From assembly GCA_965222005.1 (NCBI GenBank), contig OZ244935.1, forward strand, positions 1,240,001 to 1,304,000: DNA of 64,000 nt, given 5' to 3'. This DNA is from CBDCTM01 sp965222005 (GTDB lineage Bacteria; Bacteroidota; Bacteroidia; Chitinophagales; Saprospiraceae). How positions within the stretch are numbered: the first letter of the stretch is position 1; every line of letters begins with the position of its first letter. The position numbers were made by a program, and so were the translations under genes. Under the pieces are notes generated by a model. The model was not told the DNA's origin and did not search any database. It saw only the letters and a program-made list of their open reading frames with translations. Positions 1 through 7,803 of the stretch are shown here, piece after piece.

Positions 1-86
1 TATCATGGCAGGTGCATTATTGGTGAAATATCCTGATAAAAGTAGCAATTTTAGGCCGGAATCGGCCATCCCTTCCTGAAAGGGAG

Positions 87-120
87 AAAGCCCGCCGACA
101 ATATTTAGTCAGCGGGCTTT
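87..120. terminator. Intrinsic terminator-like hairpin
   Basis: A perfect 9-bp stem (AAAGCCCGC at 87-95 with GCGGGCTTT at 112-120) encloses a 16-nt loop. The arm ends are A- and T-rich, so it could work in either direction. It probably ends a gene lying left of the window or the short minus-strand frame at 197-388. Confidence 0.6.
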
Positions 121-196
121 CGGGCAAGTGCTTGTGTTGGCAGCGGACGAAGGCTGCCTCGGTTTTCTCAATACTATATTTAATGGAATGGCCTCG

Positions 197-388
197 TCAG
201 TTTTTCAGGTGGTTTAGAAAATTGGTAAAAGCAACCTTGCCTGCTCGGTTTTGGGCAATCAAAGAATAGCGATACGCGAGCAGCGCAAGAATTCCCATCA
301 CTGCTGCCCTGTTGACAAGGCCCTTGATTATCAGCTGAAGTAAACGCGATAGAAAGTACCGGAAAATCAGGAAAGTGACTTTTTTCAT
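197..388 (-). CDS. Small hypothetical protein with a hydrophobic, basic sequence
   Basis: This frame encodes 63 residues if started at the ATG at 388, where the protein begins MKKVTFLIFRYF. A longer frame back to 454 exists, but its N-terminus looks less natural. The product is hydrophobic and arginine/lysine rich with one or two possible membrane-spanning stretches (around residues 5-20 and 28-42). I recognise no family. Support is weak: only frame openness, a plausible N-terminus and the terminator-like hairpin downstream at 87-120. It may be non-coding. Confidence 0.3.
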   Translation of the reverse strand: MKKVTFLIFRYFLSRLLQLIIKGLVNRAAVMGILALLAYRYSLIAQNRAGKVAFTNFLNHLKN

Positions 389-454
389 ATCAATTGCTTT
401 GGTGAGCGCGATATAGCAATGGTGTTTATCGCACTCTAAACACAATAGGGGCAA

Positions 455-777
455 CGTTTGGTATTTGCCAAAATGTTAAAAAATAGTGAAAGCAATGAAT
501 GTTGAAGCATCAACAGGCGCAGCAATGAATGACAAAAATTTCTATTTTTGCAGCTCTATTAACAAATCCAAATCATGAAACGAGCATGAGCTTATTTAAT
601 CATAAGCTCACACAAGGAAATGATTAAAAAAGCTTTTGCGAGAGCACAGCGGTTACACCGCGCTTTGCCAAGTCTTGTGCATACACACAAAACCTGACGG
701 CTTGAAGTTTACATAGGTGCAGTCCCGAAAGCTTTTGGGATTCTGCAAATTTTTAACTGCAGAAAAAATTTAAACAG
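455..777 (+). other. Long leader upstream of the aldehyde dehydrogenase gene
   Basis: No convincing gene is present. A Bacteroidota-type -7 element (TATTTTTG, 543-550) could start a transcript with a leader of about 220 nt, but no -33 TTTG lies at a normal distance. Just before the gene is a palindrome (TCCCGAAAG/CTTTTGGGA, 723-740), nine pairs with one G-T wobble and no loop. A smaller GCGG..CCGC hairpin lies near 649-662. No riboswitch class is recognised. Confidence 0.3.
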
Positions 778-2313
778 ATGAAAATGAGCAAGCAATTTTT
801 GAAAAAACTAGGACTCAACAAGAAAAATGCAGGCACAAGTACTGGCCAAAAAAATACGGCAGCCTCCAAAAAATATATTGATTCCTACTCTCCTGTCGAT
901 GGCAATTTTATAGGCAGTGTAAGTATCAGCTCTAAGAGGGAATACGAAAGAGTAATCAAAACAGCCCAAAGAGCCTTTAAGTACTGGCGAGCCATCCCCG
1001 CGCCCAAACGCGGGGAAGTAGTGCGCCAATACGGCGAAGAGTTGCGCAAATTCAAAGAGCCGCTCGGCCGCTTGGTGTCTTATGAGATGGGCAAAAGTTT
1101 GCAGGAAGGCCTGGGAGAAGTGCAGGAAATGATCGACATCTGTGATTTTGCCGTTGGCCTGTCGCGCCAATTATATGGCCTCAGCATGCACTCTGAGCGC
1201 CCCCAACACCGCATGTACGAGCAATGGCATCCACTAGGTATAGTAGGCATCATTTCGGCCTTCAACTTTCCGGTGGCTGTATGGTCGTGGAATGCTATGG
1301 TTGCGATGGTGTGTGGAGATGTGTGTATTTGGAAGCCATCCGAAAAAACACCGCTCTGCGGTATTGCCTGCCAAAATATTATGAAACGGGTATTGAAGGA
1401 AAATAAAATACAAGAAGGGGTCTGTAATGTAATCAATGGAGACTATCGGGTGGGAGAATGGATGACACAAGATCAACGGATTCCTCTCATCAGCGCAACA
1501 GGCAGCACCCGGATGGGACGGGCAGTAGGCGCGGCGGTAGCTCAACGATTGGGCCGCAGTTTACTCGAACTGGGCGGCAACAATGCGATCATCGTCAGCC
1601 CGACCGCCAATATGAAGCTGGTATTGTCGGGGGCATTATTTGGCGCAGTCGGTACAGCTGGCCAGCGATGCACAAGTACCCGTCGGCTGGTAGTACACGA
1701 GAGCCAGTATGAGGAAGTAAAGAAAAAATTGGCCCGGGCCTATCGGCAGCTCAAAATAGGAAACCCCTTGAATCCTAAAAACCATGTAGGGCCGCTGATC
1801 GACCACCAGGCGGTTGAGATGTATTTGAAAGCTATTAAAAAAGTGAAGGCAGAAGGCGGCAAATTTGTAGTGGCAGGCGGAGTGCTGAAAGGGAAGGGCT
1901 ATGAAAGCGGCTGTTACGTAAAACCATGCGTGGCAGAAGTGAAACCGGATTTTGAGATAGTGAAACACGAGACCTTTGCCCCTATTTTGTATTTAATGAA
2001 ATATAGGTCTTTGGAAGAGGCGATCGCCATTCAAAATGATGTGCCGCAGGGCTTATCATCAGCCATCATGACCGATAATTTGCGGGAGGCGGAACACTTT
2101 CTCTCTGTTGCCGGCTCGGATTGTGGTATAGCCAATGTGAATATTGGTACCAGCGGAGCTGAGATCGGAGGCGCATTTGGCGGAGAAAAGGAAACGGGTG
2201 GCGGCCGGGAGAGTGGCTCGGATGCCTGGAAAGCATATATGCGCCGCCAAACGAATACCATCAACTACAGCAAAGAATTGCCGCTGGCACAAGGTATCAA
2301 ATTTGATGTTTGA
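778..2313 (+). CDS. amaB: Aldehyde dehydrogenase, ALDH7/antiquitin type (L-aminoadipate-semialdehyde dehydrogenase-like)
   Basis: A 511-residue NAD(P)-dependent aldehyde dehydrogenase. The catalytic cysteine is visible at about residue 298 (GTAGQRCTSTRRL), the general-base glutamate at about 264 (LELGGNNA), and the oxyanion asparagine in AFNFPVAVW near 163. Strong antiquitin-like features are the KPSEKTP cofactor segment near 186-192 and the C-terminal GGAFGGEKETGGGRE region. Members oxidise alpha-aminoadipate semialdehyde/piperideine-6-carboxylate in lysine breakdown; that substrate is inferred from family resemblance. The N-terminus carries about 30 extra lysine-rich residues compared with a typical ALDH. 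ATG codons at 778 and 784 are both possible starts. The gene stands alone between a long leader and a strong terminator, so it is probably monocistronic. Confidence 0.85.
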   Translation: MKMSKQFLKKLGLNKKNAGTSTGQKNTAASKKYIDSYSPVDGNFIGSVSISSKREYERVIKTAQRAFKYWRAIPAPKRGEVVRQYGEELRKFKEPLGRLVSYEMGKSLQEGLGEVQEMIDICDFAVGLSRQLYGLSMHSERPQHRMYEQWHPLGIVGIISAFNFPVAVWSWNAMVAMVCGDVCIWKPSEKTPLCGIACQNIMKRVLKENKIQEGVCNVINGDYRVGEWMTQDQRIPLISATGSTRMGRAVGAAVAQRLGRSLLELGGNNAIIVSPTANMKLVLSGALFGAVGTAGQRCTSTRRLVVHESQYEEVKKKLARAYRQLKIGNPLNPKNHVGPLIDHQAVEMYLKAIKKVKAEGGKFVVAGGVLKGKGYESGCYVKPCVAEVKPDFEIVKHETFAPILYLMKYRSLEEAIAIQNDVPQGLSSAIMTDNLREAEHFLSVAGSDCGIANVNIGTSGAEIGGAFGGEKETGGGRESGSDAWKAYMRRQTNTINYSKELPLAQGIKFDV

Positions 2314-2355
2314 CAGGCAATAAATGCCCTGTAAATTGCAAAGCAAATGAACAAA

Positions 2356-2388
2356 AATGCCGTCGGTATAACGATGGCATTTTTTTTG
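2356..2388 (+). terminator. Rho-independent terminator after the aldehyde dehydrogenase gene
   Basis: A 10-bp stem (AATGCCGTCG at 2356-2365 with CGATGGCATT at 2372-2381, one G-T wobble) has a 6-nt loop and is followed by a run of Ts. It lies 43 bp after the stop codon of the dehydrogenase gene. Confidence 0.8.
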
Positions 2389-2475
2389 TTTGCTATTCAC
2401 CATTAACCCCAGGTCTATCCTCTTGTCCCCTGTAGTAAATTCTTCAATTTTATTTATTCATTTAAAAAAGTAGAA

Positions 2476-3618
2476 ATGAAGTCAGTATCCATCCAGGCGC
2501 GGGACTTAGTGAGTCTCAAAAATCAAATTAAGGAACACATCACGTCCGGCTTTCAACCTACACTGGCAATTGCCTTTTGTACGCCGTCAAAAAACATAGA
2601 AGATGTTTGTGCCTTATTTGATTCTTTAAATATTGATTATTGCGGCTGTACCACAGCCGGCGAAATATGCAACACCCAGCTACAGGAAGGAAGCATGGCG
2701 GTATTGATGATGGATATGAAAAAAGAAAACTTTGAAATATTTTTTCAGGATACCGGAGAGGACACTACCTATCAAACAGCCTACAACATGGGCGTCGCAG
2801 CCAAGGAAACCTATGAAAACCCTGCGCTGATCATTATGAGCGGCGGTCTGGGAATAGACGCCGAGCAAATAGTATTCGGGATGAAAGATGCCGTAGGAAA
2901 GGAGATTCCGGCATTTGGCGGTTTGGCTGGCGACGATCTGCAAATCAAAGAAACCCTGGCTTTTGCCAATGGCCAAATCACAACAGGCGGCTTGGCTTCT
3001 ATTATCCTCAACAATGACCGCATCTCCATCGAAGGGATGGCAACGAGTGGCTGGGAAGCAATCGGTACTGTACACACCATCACTAAAGCGGAAGGGAATG
3101 TGGTGTACGAAATCAATAATGAGCCGGCCCTGGATGTATTTATCCGCTATTTTGGCTTCTTTGATAATACAAGAAATGGCGAAAAAATGAGCACCTTGAG
3201 TGCTCAATATCCTTTGCAAATATTGAAAGATGCAGGGCATTCAGTATTGCGTTCGCCCATGGGAGCTACTAATGAAGACAAATCTCTGGTGCTTTTTGGC
3301 GGGGTAAAGAAGGGCGACAAATTTCGCTTTTCTATTTCGCCGGGCTTTGAGATAATAAATCAAACAATCAAAGAATTTGAGCACCTCAAGCAGCACAGTC
3401 AGGAAGTAGATGCGATTATACTATTTTCGTGCAAAGGCCGCCACGCTGCGCTAGGGCCACTGATAGATGATGAAATCCAAGGAATTTACCAGCACTGGAA
3501 CAAGCCTATGATCGGGTTTTTGTCGTATGGAGAGATAGGCAATGTAAAAAACGGGCAGTGCGAATTCCACAACGAAACCTGCTCTTTGGTGCTGATACAC
3601 GAAAAAGACGAATCGTAA
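2476..3618 (+). CDS. FIST-domain signal sensor protein
   Basis: A 380-residue soluble protein with a FIST N domain (about 20-210, with the characteristic CGCTTAGEI and FGGLAGDD segments) and a FIST C domain (about 215-370, ending with the GFLSYGEIG segment). FIST proteins are sensory proteins, proposed to bind small ligands such as amino acids, and are often coupled to histidine kinases, diguanylate cyclases or chemotaxis proteins. No signal peptide or membrane segment is seen, so it should be cytoplasmic. It lies 83 bp upstream of a cytoplasmic histidine kinase on the same strand, which suggests a sensor/transmitter pair split over two polypeptides. The family call is firm; the ligand is unknown. 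Confidence 0.85.
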   Translation: MKSVSIQARDLVSLKNQIKEHITSGFQPTLAIAFCTPSKNIEDVCALFDSLNIDYCGCTTAGEICNTQLQEGSMAVLMMDMKKENFEIFFQDTGEDTTYQTAYNMGVAAKETYENPALIIMSGGLGIDAEQIVFGMKDAVGKEIPAFGGLAGDDLQIKETLAFANGQITTGGLASIILNNDRISIEGMATSGWEAIGTVHTITKAEGNVVYEINNEPALDVFIRYFGFFDNTRNGEKMSTLSAQYPLQILKDAGHSVLRSPMGATNEDKSLVLFGGVKKGDKFRFSISPGFEIINQTIKEFEHLKQHSQEVDAIILFSCKGRHAALGPLIDDEIQGIYQHWNKPMIGFLSYGEIGNVKNGQCEFHNETCSLVLIHEKDES

Positions 3619-3701
3619 AAAGCCCAAACCGAGTAGTATTGGGCAAAAACAGTATTTAAAATCTCCGAGTATGCACCTACCGATGGAGGATTCTAAAGCA
3701 G

Positions 3702-4808
3702 GTGCAGGGACTCATTATGCAGAAACAGATGACACCTGAAAAACCTATAAATTATATTGAATATATCAAGGAGCTGGAGATAACGCCAGAACAAAAAGTT
3801 GCCTTGATCGCCTACGTTCAGACGATCGAGCGGCAGCGAGATGAGTTTGAATTCAAATACCTTCGCACGCTCAAAGACCGCTCGATTACCAACCAACTGC
3901 TTAATTCCAGCATTCAAGATCTCGAGCAAAAGCAGAAGTACATTGAAGAAACGAATAATATGCTGGAGCAGCGCAAAGAGGAAATAGAAAAGAAAAATAA
4001 AGAATTGGCCCGGCAAAAGACGTTGATCCTTGAAAAATCAGAACATTTAAAAGAGAACCTGAAAGCGCTGGAGCATTCTTACGGAGAGCTCGAGCAGTTT
4101 TCCTATATCGCATCGCATGACCTGAAGAGCCCACTGCGCACCATTTCCAATTTTGCCCAGCTTTTGGAAAAGAGATACGCTGACAAACTGGATGAAGGAG
4201 CCAAAGAGTTTATTCAATTTATTGTTTCGGGCACCCGCCACATGAGCAACATCATCAACGATCTGCTGGAATATTCGAAGGTTGGCCGAAACGAGGAGAA
4301 TTTCTCTTTTACCGATTTCAATGACCTGCTTGATATTGTCCGCTTTAATCTGTCAGAAGCGATTAAAGAAAGCAATGCAAAAATTCATGCTCATGAGCTA
4401 CCAACACTGAAAGTCAACAAATTGTCTGTCATTCAGTTATTTCAAAATTTGATTGGCAATGCCATCAAATTCAGAAGGGAGCAAGTGGCACCAGTGGTAG
4501 AGATTGGCTGTAATAAGGATAGTGAAGAAGAAGTTGTCTTTTATATAAAAGACAACGGGGTGGGAATGGATGAAGGCTTTATGAATAAAGCCTTTTTGCC
4601 ATTTCAGCGCATCAACAATCGTGAGCGAGAGGGTACCGGAATAGGGCTGGCCATTTGCAAAAAAGTAATTGACCTGCATGAAGGTCGCCTTTGGTATAAG
4701 CGAAACCCCCAGCACGGCACCACTTTTTTCTTCAGCATTCCCACACTTGAAAAAAGAAAAACCAGACAAAGCAAAAACACCATAGTAAGTAAGATGTCTG
4801 CAGTATAA
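3702..4808 (+). CDS. Cytoplasmic sensor histidine kinase with N-terminal coiled coil
   Basis: 368 residues. The N-terminal third (about 30-130) is a long charged coiled coil rich in E, K and Q. Then come a HisKA domain with the phospho-acceptor histidine at about 139 (YIASHDLKSPLR), and a HATPase domain with N box (FQNLIGNAIKF, Asn253), G1 box (DNGVGM, 284-289) and G2 box (GTGIGLAIC, 311-319). It resembles the bacteriophytochrome-type kinases common in Bacteroidota. There is no membrane segment and no sensing domain, so the signal probably comes from the upstream FIST protein through the coiled coil (inference). A second ATG at 3717 is an alternative start. No response regulator is adjacent. 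Its stop codon lies 1 bp from the stop of the convergent symporter gene. Confidence 0.88.
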   Translation: MQGLIMQKQMTPEKPINYIEYIKELEITPEQKVALIAYVQTIERQRDEFEFKYLRTLKDRSITNQLLNSSIQDLEQKQKYIEETNNMLEQRKEEIEKKNKELARQKTLILEKSEHLKENLKALEHSYGELEQFSYIASHDLKSPLRTISNFAQLLEKRYADKLDEGAKEFIQFIVSGTRHMSNIINDLLEYSKVGRNEENFSFTDFNDLLDIVRFNLSEAIKESNAKIHAHELPTLKVNKLSVIQLFQNLIGNAIKFRREQVAPVVEIGCNKDSEEEVVFYIKDNGVGMDEGFMNKAFLPFQRINNREREGTGIGLAICKKVIDLHEGRLWYKRNPQHGTTFFFSIPTLEKRKTRQSKNTIVSKMSAV

Positions 4809-4809
4809 C

Positions 4810-6621
4810 CTACCAAAGCAGCGCATAAATCACTGACAAAATAGCACAAACGGCAAAAGCGGCGCCATTGAAAATAGCATCTGTTTTAAACAGTTCTTGG
4901 TCTAATTCAATAGCCCGGCTATTATCCTGCCTCCTTTCTCGCAGCAATACAGCAATCACGATTGCCGATAAGCCTAAAATCACAATTCCGAAAAGATTAC
5001 TCAGCGCAGAGTCTTCTATCAAAACCTTAAAGCCGGACGGCACCGAAATGAGTAGCAATGCCATTATCGGCATCAGGCGGAATATGCGATCACGGGCCAC
5101 TCCGTCCCGACCGGCCTTTTGTTCAGCCAATGAAAGACCAACCATGATTGCCGAAAGCAGCAAAAAACAAAACCCCATTCGGTCAAGGAAAGGAAGCTCG
5201 GGGACAAATACCTGAAGCGCCCAGGAAAGCGGAATAGACATTAGGACTACGGTAAGGGCAGCATTGGCCGTGGCTCGACGCCAAAAAAGGCCAAATAGAA
5301 ATACCACCAATACTCCTGGACTGATGAAGCCGGTATATTCCTGTATGTACTGGAATACTTGCTCCAGCTTGCCAAGGGTAGGAGCTATTAGAGCGCCCAG
5401 CAGAAGAACCATAGTAGCGGCCAGCTTTCCTACCACTACCAAATGAGATTCGCTGCTGGCCGGTTTCAACAGAGGCTTGTAAATATCAAGGGTGAAAATA
5501 GTAGAAGCACTGTTAACCATAGAGCTGATAGAAGAGCCAATAGCTGCTACCAAAGCTGCAAAAACGAGTCCTTTGAATCCCGGCCCTACAAAATTATTGA
5601 GTACCCAGGGAAACGCTTCATCCGGTTTGCTAATGCCCTCACCGCTATAACCATAAGCCGTTGGGTCGTTCAGAATGACATAAGCCGCAATACCCGGGAT
5701 GACAACGATGAGCGGCATGAGGAGTTTGAGAAAAGCAGCAAAAGCAACTCCTTTCTGTGCCTCACGAATGCTCTTGGCGGCCAGTGTGCGCTGAATGATG
5801 TATTGGTTCATGCCCCAATAGTAGAGATTGGCAATCCACATACCACCGATAAGAACGCTGATGCCCGGCAGCAGGTCATAGGCCGATTTGGTTGCTCCGG
5901 TTTCCATGTCGGTATAGGTAATATCTTTTGTAAAGATCATATCAAATTTTTCAGGCACTTTCTCATATAATGCTATCAGACCATCCAAATAACCCCCACC
6001 GCCTACAGTCGTGACGATCAGATAACTGGCCAGCAGGCCCCCAAAAACCAGCACCACCACTTGTATCACATCCGTCCAAACCACCGCCTTTAGCCCGCCA
6101 AATATTGAGAAAGAAGCAGAATACAAAACAAGCCCCAGGATACCTGCCCAAAGCGAAAGGCCGAGTAAATTGTGTATGGCCAGGGAACCTAAATAAAGTA
6201 CTGAAGTGACATTGACAAACACAAAAAGAGAGACCCAAAAAAAAGCCAACACAGTACGCACACGTCCGTCGAAACGCTCCTCCAAAAACTGTGGCATGGT
6301 ATATATTTCCTTTTTGATGAAAACCGGTAAAAAGAACTTCGCCACAATGAGCAAGGTGGCAGCAGCCATCAGTTCGTAGGTTCCGATTGCCAGCCCAACA
6401 GCAAAGCCGGAGCCATTCATGCCCAGCATTTGTTCGGTGGAAATATTTGAAGCGATCAACGAACCACCCACTGCCCACCAGGGCAACGACCGGCTGGCCA
6501 AAAAGTAGTCTTGAGAGGTTTCTGTACCCCCCTTTTTTCGGGAAAGCCAAAGACCAATACCAACAACAAATAGAATATATCCAACAAAAAGAAAGAGGTC
6601 TGATGTGGCGAAATTCTGCAT
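4810..6621 (-). CDS. Sodium:solute symporter (SSS family, sugar-transporter-like)
   Basis: A 603-residue polytopic membrane protein of about 14 helices belonging to the sodium/solute symporter family, most like the sodium/glucose group. Family marks include the DYFLASRSLPWWAVGGSLIA segment after helix 1, ISTEQMLGMNG in helix 2, FGGLKAVVWTDVIQ in the middle and YYWGMNQYIIQRTLAAK further on. It should couple sodium entry to import of a sugar or related solute; the substrate cannot be read from sequence. The start is the ATG at 6621, with a promoter candidate 44 bp upstream. The gene is single and converges on the histidine kinase gene with only 1 bp between the stop codons, so any terminator must lie inside the opposing gene. 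Confidence 0.88.
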   Translation of the reverse strand: MQNFATSDLFLFVGYILFVVGIGLWLSRKKGGTETSQDYFLASRSLPWWAVGGSLIASNISTEQMLGMNGSGFAVGLAIGTYELMAAATLLIVAKFFLPVFIKKEIYTMPQFLEERFDGRVRTVLAFFWVSLFVFVNVTSVLYLGSLAIHNLLGLSLWAGILGLVLYSASFSIFGGLKAVVWTDVIQVVVLVFGGLLASYLIVTTVGGGGYLDGLIALYEKVPEKFDMIFTKDITYTDMETGATKSAYDLLPGISVLIGGMWIANLYYWGMNQYIIQRTLAAKSIREAQKGVAFAAFLKLLMPLIVVIPGIAAYVILNDPTAYGYSGEGISKPDEAFPWVLNNFVGPGFKGLVFAALVAAIGSSISSMVNSASTIFTLDIYKPLLKPASSESHLVVVGKLAATMVLLLGALIAPTLGKLEQVFQYIQEYTGFISPGVLVVFLFGLFWRRATANAALTVVLMSIPLSWALQVFVPELPFLDRMGFCFLLLSAIMVGLSLAEQKAGRDGVARDRIFRLMPIMALLLISVPSGFKVLIEDSALSNLFGIVILGLSAIVIAVLLRERRQDNSRAIELDQELFKTDAIFNGAAFAVCAILSVIYALLW

Positions 6622-6664
6622 AAATTAAGTATGTTTTTAGCAAGAAAGGGTCAATTGATACAAA

Positions 6665-6692
6665 CAAATGTAGGCAAAAAATTAAATTGCAA
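6665..6692 (-). promoter_or_regulatory. Promoter candidate of the symporter gene
   Basis: Read on the minus strand: TTG (6692-6690), 17 bp, TACATTTG (6672-6665), matching the Bacteroidota TTG/TAnnTTTG housekeeping consensus. It lies 44 bp upstream of the ATG at 6621. Confidence 0.4.
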
Positions 6693-6741
6693 GAGGCGGG
6701 TGATTGTGCTTTGACAAAACTTCCGACAGGCGGGTATAAAA

Positions 6742-6776
6742 TTTGCAGCAACATAATAAAATTTGCTTTATATTTG
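6742..6776 (+). promoter_or_regulatory. Promoter candidate of the tRNA-Cys gene
   Basis: TTTG (6742-6745), 23 bp, then TATATTTG (6769-6776), a full match to the TAnnTTTG -7 element, 20 bp before the first tRNA base. The spacer is at the long end of the usual range. Confidence 0.5.
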
Positions 6777-6796
6777 TGCCCCAGATGACTTCGCAG

Positions 6797-6870
6797 GGTC
6801 GGGTGGCCGAGTGGCTAGGCACAGGTCTGCAAAACCTTGTACGGCGGTTCGAATCCGCTCCCGACCTCCA
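6797..6870 (+). tRNA. tRNA-Cys (anticodon GCA)
   Basis: 74 nt including an encoded CCA (6868-6870). The acceptor stem is a perfect 7 bp (GGTCGGG at 6797-6803 with CCCGACC at 6860-6866). The anticodon loop is CTGCAAA (6827-6833) with anticodon GCA at 6829-6831, and the T arm contains GGTTCGAATCC. The discriminator base is T at 6867, the expected U73 identity element of cysteine tRNAs. The pair at the base of the anticodon stem looks mismatched. A promoter candidate precedes it and a terminator follows, so it forms its own transcription unit. Confidence 0.95.
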
Positions 6871-6883
6871 ATCAATCTTTATG

Positions 6884-6907
6884 CCCGGGCAATCGCCCGG
6901 GTTTTTT
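6884..6907 (+). terminator. Rho-independent terminator after tRNA-Cys
   Basis: A perfect 7-bp GC-only stem (CCCGGGC 6884-6890 with GCCCGGG 6895-6901), AATC tetraloop and six Ts, starting 13 bp after the tRNA. Confidence 0.9.
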
Positions 6908-7011
6908 GTATATAGTAAAGTAAAGAGTAGCCGAACAAGAGGAGCTGACAGTAGCCTTTGTTGTCACCATCTTCAAAAAAAAACGGCTCAAACACATAAA
7001 ACAAAAAACCA

Positions 7012-7667
7012 ATGTGTTTGCACCGTCATTGCGCGATTGAGATTAACCTATTGTCTTTTATTATTCCCAAGCAAACTGTACTTTATTGCTGTACAGGGAT
7101 TTTACTATTATTTAGCTTTTTGACTAAAGGCCAATCCCTCGATAAGGATAGTCTCCTACGGGTATGGAACGATCCCCATGCACCAGAGTCCATTCGCGGC
7201 AAGGCAATGTATGACCTGGTGAGGGAGAAATATATACCAAACCAGCCAGATTCGGCCTTTTATCTTTCTGAAATTTTTATGAAAGAAGCCTTACGGAAAA
7301 AGAATATTCACTGGCAAATACAAGCCTTGAATTTACAGGGAATAAATTACGGTCCAAAAGCTGACTATGCAAGGGCCATTGAGCTTTTTAGAAGGAATGT
7401 TGAATTAAGAGAATCTGTTAATGATTCTCTACATATGGCGGGAGGGTACAACAAGAAAGGATATGCTATCAGAACATGGGGAATTATGAGTTGGCCTTAA
7501 AGTACTTCGCCCTGGCGAGGTTTTACCTTCTGTTGGCCTATGAAAAGGAAGTATTTGCCCACCATGACCAAAGCTACCACTTGCTGGGCAGGCTGTTCAA
7601 CAACACACCTGCAAGCACGGGTTTGAGCCCACTGACAGAAAAGACAAAAAGGATGCACATTGTTTAG
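7012..7667 (+). pseudogene. Remnant of a secreted TPR protein (N-terminal piece of a TPR-type signalling protein)
   Basis: The first frame (7012-7500) gives 162 residues: a hydrophobic export-signal-like stretch ending in FLTKGQS, then TPR-like helices (LAxx-type repeats, e.g. ADYARAIELFRRNVELRES). It runs out of frame at TWG. The next frame (from 7476) resumes with GNYELALKYFALA, a normal continuation of a TPR repeat, so a frameshift lies near 7476-7490. After about 15 residues the TPR pattern stops and the sequence (to 7667) is unrelated. This N-terminal arrangement is typical of Bacteroidota TPR histidine kinases or cyclases, but no catalytic domain remains. The initiation codon is also doubtful. 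Confidence 0.6.
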
Positions 7668-7803
7668 TCTCGATGCGAATAGCCTGCGATAGATGATAAT
7701 ACCAAGGAATTAAGTATTGACAGCCCCAATTATATAGTGATTTTATGGTACATTTTTAGCTTCTCTTTTCTGAACTACCTCTAAAAACTATTAAAGAAGC
7801 TAT

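Noticed and set aside
5443..5970. 175-codon plus-strand frame opposite the symporter gene
   Set aside because: It lies fully inside the symporter coding region, whose membrane-protein sequence is clearly the real product.
6743..7123. 126-codon frame crossing the tRNA
   Set aside because: It translates the tRNA-Cys gene and its terminator (GRVAEWLGTGLQ), a common artefact.
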